DNA of 8,882 nt from assembly GCA_038254435.1 (NCBI GenBank), contig JBBSGD010000071.1, positions 1-8,882 on the forward strand. Reading direction: 5' to 3'. The number at the start of each line of letters is the position of its first letter. The stretch's first letter is position 1. The notes under the pieces are model-generated. The model had not been told where the DNA came from, made no database searches, and saw only the letters and a program-made list of their open reading frames with translations. Shown here piece by piece: positions 5,173-8,882 of the stretch. Source of the stretch: JBBSGD01 sp038254435 (GTDB lineage Bacteria; Actinomycetota; CADDZG01; WHSQ01). A program made the translations under genes and the position numbers.

Positions 5173-5208
5173 AAGGAGACCTGTATCTAACGACACCTAA
5201 AGGAGACC
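5173..5208 (+). promoter_or_regulatory. Duplicated Shine-Dalgarno-like segment ahead of the peroxiredoxin gene
   Basis: AAGGAGACC occurs at 5173-5181 and again at 5200-5208, 27 bases apart. Only the second is correctly spaced for the GTG start at 5213. The first has no start codon at a suitable distance. It may be a local duplication or a standby ribosome site. Confidence 0.45.
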
Positions 5209-5212
5209 GCCT

Positions 5213-5728
5213 GTGCCGACGATCAAGCCACGAACCCCAGCCCCGAGCCTCGCAGTCGATACGCTGGCTCACGGCGCCTGGAAGCTGCATGAGCAGCGGC
5301 CCGACACCTTGACCCTCGCGGTTTTCTACCGCGGCTATCACTGCCCGGTGTGCAAGGTCTACATCGGCGAGCTCGCCGGCAAGCTGTCAGAATTCACAGA
5401 ACGAGGAGTCGACGTGATCGCGGTCAGCGGTGACAGCGAAGAGCGCGCCCGTAAATCGGCGCAGGAGTGGAACCTTGGCAGCTTGACGATCGGCTACGGG
5501 CAATCCATCGACTCGATGAGAGAGTGGGGACTGTTCGTGTCACAGGGAATCAAGGATGGTGAGCCCGACCAGTTCGGGGAGCCCGGGCTCTTTTGGATAA
5601 AGCCCGGCGGGGATGTCTTCTACGAGGTGATCAACTCCATGCCGTTCGGACGTCCTCACCTCGACGACGTCCTCGATGGTCTGGATTTCGTCAAGGAGAA
5701 CGACTACCCGGCGCGCGGCGAGGCCTGA
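5213..5728 (+). CDS. Peroxiredoxin-like protein (AhpC/TSA family), cysteine form
   Basis: This 171-aa thioredoxin-fold protein reads LAVFYRGYHCPVCKVYIGEL, with Cys44 as peroxidatic residue and Cys47 completing a CPVC pair. Further fold signs are VDVIAVSGDSEERARKSAQEW, a LTIGYGQSIDSMREWGLF segment, and the strand GLFWIKPGGDVFYEVINSM. It should reduce peroxides in the cytoplasm with a thioredoxin-like partner. GTG 5213 is supported by AAAGGAG at 5199-5205. It is a relative of the selenoprotein at 546-1052: Cys44 aligns with Sec45 and both share FYRG before the active site. The CPVC pair is replaced by U-P-K-E in the selenoprotein. No close ortholog name is proposed. Confidence 0.88.
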   Translation: MPTIKPRTPAPSLAVDTLAHGAWKLHEQRPDTLTLAVFYRGYHCPVCKVYIGELAGKLSEFTERGVDVIAVSGDSEERARKSAQEWNLGSLTIGYGQSIDSMREWGLFVSQGIKDGEPDQFGEPGLFWIKPGGDVFYEVINSMPFGRPHLDDVLDGLDFVKENDYPARGEA

Positions 5729-5799
5729 GGCGCGTTCTTGGCTTCCGATTGCCGCTCACCCCTGGTGCTGCGTCCGCGAGCCAACCGGAACGGACCGTT

Positions 5800-5828
5800 T
5801 TGACCCGCATTGGTCGCGGCGCTAACCT
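5800..5828 (+). promoter_or_regulatory. Sigma-70-type promoter of the gamma-glutamyltransferase gene
   Basis: TTGACC (5800-5805) and TAACCT (5823-5828) are separated by exactly 17 bases, a good -35/-10 pair for the housekeeping sigma factor. The expected start of transcription near 5835 leaves about 30 bases of leader, which contains the ribosome site GAGGAGGG (5851-5858). Confidence 0.6.
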
Positions 5829-5864
5829 CGGGAGGAGTCGGCGAGCGTTCGAGGAGGGCAACCA

Positions 5865-7745
5865 ATGAGAGCGAAGCGCGGGTCCCCAGTGATCGGAGCG
5901 AGCTTGCGGTCACGCGCTGGGCGCGTAGGCGCGAGCGTGTTGCTGTGCTGCACTCTGCTAAGCGGCATGGTGGTGCAGCCGCTCACGGGCAGGGCCAAGG
6001 CCGGTCGCGGCCACGCCAGCCAAGCACTTGCGATCGGGACCGGGGGCGCGGTCACGAGCGTCGACGCGGACGCCAGCCGGGCCGGCATCAAGATCCTCAA
6101 ACGGGGCGGCAATGCGGTCGATGCGGCGGTGGCGACCGCAGCGGCTCTCGGCGTCACCGAACCGTACGTCGCGGGCATCGGCGGCGGCGGCTTCATGGTC
6201 GTATACCTCAAGCGCCAGCACAAGGTGATTGCGATCAATGGACGCGAAACAGCGCCGCAAGCGATGCGCAGGAACGCGTTCATCGATCCGCACACGGGCG
6301 AGCCGATTCCCTTTTACCCGCAGAGGGTGACGACCGGGCTTGCGGTCGGCGTGCCCGGAACGTTCCTTACCTGGCAGCAAGCGCTCAAGCGTTACGGGAC
6401 GATGTCCTTGCGTCAGGTGCTTCAGCCCGCTACGCAGCTCGCAAGAAGGGGCTTCATCGTCGATGCGACCTATAGAGAGCAAACGCAGGAGAACATCCCT
6501 CGCTTCAAGGCGTTCACACCCACGCGCGCTCTGTACCTCACGCGCAACGGACGAGCTCCTGCGATCGGCTCACGAGTACGCAACCCAGACCTTGCGAACA
6601 CCTACAGGACCCTTGCTCGGCACGGCGCCTCGACCTTCTACGGCGGCGCGATTGGCAAGGCGATCGTGCATACCGTCAAGCACCCTCCGCTCGATCGCAG
6701 CTCGAGCTGGCCCTACAAGGTGATTCCGGGGCTCATGACCCTGCGCGATCTGCGCGCCTACACGGCGCCCTCCCGCACGCCGACAAGGGTCGGCTACCGG
6801 GGAGTCAACGTCTATGGGATGCCGCCGCCTTCGAGCGGGGGTTCGACGATTGGAGAGGCGCTCAACATCCTCGAGGGCTTCCCGTTGTCCAGGGAGAAGC
6901 GCGCTCGCGCGCTGCACCAGTACATCGAGGCATCGCGGCTCTCCTTCGCGGACCGCAACCGTTACGTGGGTGACCCGACCTACGTCAACGTTCCGCTGGC
7001 GGGCCTTCTCAACCAGCGCTACGCGAACCAGAGGCGCTGCCTCATCGGCGACAGGGCGCTGACGAGCCCAGTTGCTCCCGGTAACCCGAGGCCTCCTTAC
7101 TCGAGGAGCTGTGGCTCGGCCGGAAGGGGAGCGACCGCGCAGGACAGAGAGGTGTCCACAAACCACGTGACTACCGCGGACCGCTTCGGCAACGTGGTGA
7201 GCTACACGACAACGATCGAGCAGATCGCGGGAAGCGCAATCACGGTTCCGGGACGCGGGTTCTTGCTGAACAACGAGCTTACCGACTTCGACCCGGAGCG
7301 GCTATACCCCGATCAGCCCGACCCCAACCTGCCGGCGGGCGGCAAGCGGCCGCGCAGCAGCATGAGCCCGACGATAGTGCTCAGGGACGGCAGGCCCGTG
7401 CTGGCCCTCGGATCTCCGGGAGGCGCCACGATCATCACTACCGTGCTGCAAATCCTCGTCAACTACTACGACTTCGGGATGACTCTGCCGCGTGCAGTCG
7501 CGGCGCCGCGCGCGTCGCAGCTGGACTCGCCGACTACCTACGCAGAGCCGTCTTTCATCTCGACCTACGGAGGGGTTCTCACCCACAAGTACGGCCAGTC
7601 GTTCACCTCCATACCCGAGCTCGGAGCTGCCACCGGGATCAGGTTCTTGCCCGGGGGCCGGATGAAGGCGGTTGCCGAGCCCGTGCGGCGCGGCGGAGGC
7701 GATGCCGAGGTGGTCAAGCCGCTCCACAGGGGCAAGCATCACTAG
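5865..7745 (+). CDS. ggt: Gamma-glutamyltransferase, secreted
   Basis: This enzyme cleaves or transfers the gamma-glutamyl group of glutathione and similar compounds outside the cytoplasm. The 626-aa precursor begins with arginines and a hydrophobic core (VGASVLLCCTLLSGMVV, about residues 23-39), a signal peptide. The large-subunit part has ILKRGGNAVDAAVATAAAL, GIGGGGFMVVYL and INGRETAP, whose Arg binds the gamma-glutamyl carboxylate. The autocleavage/catalytic Thr is Thr432 in VSTNHVTTADRFGN; most family members have T-T-H there, so the second Thr is replaced by Asn. The small subunit continues with GFLLNNELTDFD and KRPRSSMSPTIV, both standard. ATG 5865 follows GAGGAGGG (5851-5858). It has its own promoter and stands alone. 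Length is slightly above the usual 550-600 residues. Confidence 0.95.
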   Translation: MRAKRGSPVIGASLRSRAGRVGASVLLCCTLLSGMVVQPLTGRAKAGRGHASQALAIGTGGAVTSVDADASRAGIKILKRGGNAVDAAVATAAALGVTEPYVAGIGGGGFMVVYLKRQHKVIAINGRETAPQAMRRNAFIDPHTGEPIPFYPQRVTTGLAVGVPGTFLTWQQALKRYGTMSLRQVLQPATQLARRGFIVDATYREQTQENIPRFKAFTPTRALYLTRNGRAPAIGSRVRNPDLANTYRTLARHGASTFYGGAIGKAIVHTVKHPPLDRSSSWPYKVIPGLMTLRDLRAYTAPSRTPTRVGYRGVNVYGMPPPSSGGSTIGEALNILEGFPLSREKRARALHQYIEASRLSFADRNRYVGDPTYVNVPLAGLLNQRYANQRRCLIGDRALTSPVAPGNPRPPYSRSCGSAGRGATAQDREVSTNHVTTADRFGNVVSYTTTIEQIAGSAITVPGRGFLLNNELTDFDPERLYPDQPDPNLPAGGKRPRSSMSPTIVLRDGRPVLALGSPGGATIITTVLQILVNYYDFGMTLPRAVAAPRASQLDSPTTYAEPSFISTYGGVLTHKYGQSFTSIPELGAATGIRFLPGGRMKAVAEPVRRGGGDAEVVKPLHRGKHH

Positions 7746-7747
7746 AG

Positions 7748-7808
7748 GCAAGCATGGAGCCGGGCTGCGCGGCTGAGTTGTTCGGGGCCGGTCGCGCAGC
7801 CCGCTTGC
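7748..7808. terminator. Large inverted repeat between convergent ggt and YeeE genes
   Basis: CGGGCTGCGCG (7761-7771) pairs with CGCGCAGCCCG (7793-7803), 11 bp with a 21-base loop. Outer arms GCAAGC (7748-7753) and GCTTGC (7803-7808) can extend or compete with it. It lies just after the ggt stop and before the convergent YeeE stop, so a bidirectional terminator is likely, although no T-run follows. Confidence 0.5.
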
Positions 7809-7821
7809 TCACCGCTTCTCG

Positions 7822-7839
7822 GTCGACTTCTCCGTCGAC
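7822..7839. terminator. Second short hairpin in the convergent gap
   Basis: GTCGAC (7822-7827) and GTCGAC (7834-7839) flank six bases (TTCTCC) and form a 6-bp stem on either strand. It lies downstream of both convergent genes and may assist termination. There is no U-tract. Confidence 0.3.
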
Positions 7840-7863
7840 GCGGTGATTCACACGTCGAGCGCA

Positions 7864-8874
7864 TCACGCTGCTTTGCTCAGATTTGGGCGCCAGTCTGTG
7901 ACCGGCTGCATGAGCCTCGGCTGCACGGCGCGGGCGATGCCGACTCCGGTGACAATGGCGGCGACGGTGACGAAGGACGACACGCTGAGCTGTGCGGCTC
8001 CCGATAGAGCGTGTCCGAGATTGCAGCCGCCGGCCAGGCTGCCCCCGAATCCCAGAACGTAGCCCCCGATCAAGAGCTGCACATAGCGAACGCGTGTCTC
8101 CAGGCGCGGCCGCCACGAGCCCGTCAGACGAGCCGTTACGAACGCCCCGGCGATGATGCCCAAGAGGAACGCCGTCAGCCACAGGTTCGGATGACCGGCC
8201 GCCAGAGCGTTGACCGCCCCCACGGTGCTCGGACCAAACGAAGCTCCGCCGATGCCGGCCAGCACCCACGCTGCGATCGTGGCCAGCCCGAGGGCTGCGC
8301 CCGCCCTCGGCCACGCCCATCCGGTGCGGATGGATGCATCCCGCAGGCAGGTATCGCGCCGGTACGAGCGGGCGAGCAGGGCGATCACGAGAGCGGCTAT
8401 AGGAACCACGATTACCCAACGCGACACACCGAGAACACCGGCGAGGGTTGCATCGTCTCCCCCCGCCAGCAGGGTCGGCCCCGCCGGCAGGTTGCGGGTC
8501 GTCAGCTCGCCGCCCGCCCAACCGAGCAGGCCCGCCGCAGCGCCGAGCATGCCGGCCCCGAGCTTGTAGAAGAGTCCCGAGACGCACGATGCGGCGATCA
8601 CCATGCCGATCCCAAAGATGATTCCGCCGCCGATGTTGCCGATCGGCCTGAAGGGAAGCCCGCGGCTGAGACCGGGCCACAGGCCGAGGGAGAAGATCGT
8701 TGTAAGCCCCACGGCGGCGACTGTCACGCCCAGGAGCCATGCCTTGGCGAGGTTGCGCCTGCCCTCGAAGAGCCCGCGCACGACGGAGTGAAAGCAAAGG
8801 TTCGCGCGCAGCAGGACGTAGCCGAACATGAGTCCGGCCGTGCCTCCGGTAAGGACGAGCGCAAGGCCGCGCAT
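7864..8874 (-). CDS. YeeE/YedE-family membrane transporter (thiosulfate/sulfur, possibly selenium, uptake)
   Basis: This protein of at least 336 aa is built of many short Gly/Ala-rich helices in two halves. The family marker cysteines are present: Cys27 in RANLCFHSV, Cys97 in AASCVSGLFYKLGAG and Cys284 in LAGGCNLGHALSG. In the thiosulfate transporter TsuA (YeeE), three such cysteines relay the sulfur anion through the membrane. Some YedE members are linked to selenium metabolism instead. The visible ATG at 8874 lies only eight bases from the window end with no upstream stop in frame, so the true start may be outside. It converges on ggt. The two selenoproteins at the left of the window make a selenium role worth considering, but sequence alone does not show it. 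Confidence 0.87.
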   Translation of the reverse strand: MRGLALVLTGGTAGLMFGYVLLRANLCFHSVVRGLFEGRRNLAKAWLLGVTVAAVGLTTIFSLGLWPGLSRGLPFRPIGNIGGGIIFGIGMVIAASCVSGLFYKLGAGMLGAAAGLLGWAGGELTTRNLPAGPTLLAGGDDATLAGVLGVSRWVIVVPIAALVIALLARSYRRDTCLRDASIRTGWAWPRAGAALGLATIAAWVLAGIGGASFGPSTVGAVNALAAGHPNLWLTAFLLGIIAGAFVTARLTGSWRPRLETRVRYVQLLIGGYVLGFGGSLAGGCNLGHALSGAAQLSVSSFVTVAAIVTGVGIARAVQPRLMQPVTDWRPNLSKAA

Positions 8875-8882
8875 GCCTCGAC

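Overview
The window comes from a GC-rich bacterium (about two thirds GC by eye). It uses GTG starts freely, has strong G/C third-position bias in real genes, and carries an ECF sigma factor paired with a small zinc-binding anti-sigma factor. This fits a soil-type actinobacterium, possibly of the Thermoleophilia group, but the lineage is inference. No rRNA, tRNA, CRISPR array or insertion sequence was found.

The most notable part is the left end (41-1052). Two adjacent genes are each interrupted by one in-frame TGA, placed exactly where the family has its catalytic cysteine. Each TGA is followed at the proper distance by a hairpin that fits the bacterial SECIS rules. I read them as two tandem selenoproteins: an OsmC/Ohr-type peroxidase (Sec67, TGA at 239-241) and a peroxiredoxin (Sec45, TGA at 678-680). 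Ordinary gene calling would cut both into fragments. A cysteine-containing peroxiredoxin relative lies at 5213-5728 and serves as an internal control: its FYRG-YHC aligns with the FYRG-WWU of the selenoprotein.

After these come an unrecognised 214-aa protein (1059-1703) and an overlapping pair: a membrane-anchored molybdopterin oxidoreductase fused to a b561-like membrane module (1761-3059) and a small four-helix membrane protein (3056-3520). A convergent operon on the minus strand encodes the ECF sigma factor and its anti-sigma factor (4500 down to 3539). A divergent region then leads into a small conserved membrane protein (4674-5126) and the Cys-peroxiredoxin (5213-5728). A secreted gamma-glutamyltransferase follows (5865-7745) with a good sigma-70-type promoter. 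A minus-strand YeeE/YedE-type sulfur (or selenium) compound transporter closes the window (8874-7864).

The common theme is thiol/selenol redox defence and sulfur handling: hydroperoxide reduction by OsmC and peroxiredoxins, gamma-glutamyl thiol turnover by GGT, thiosulfate/sulfur or selenium uptake by YeeE, and a molybdoenzyme of the sulfite-oxidase/MsrP fold. A 12-base sequence, GTCGTGTAACGA, occurs upstream of both the molybdoenzyme and the small membrane protein next to the sigma gene. It resembles an ECF -35 element and hints that the encoded sigma factor controls part of this neighbourhood; that link is inference.
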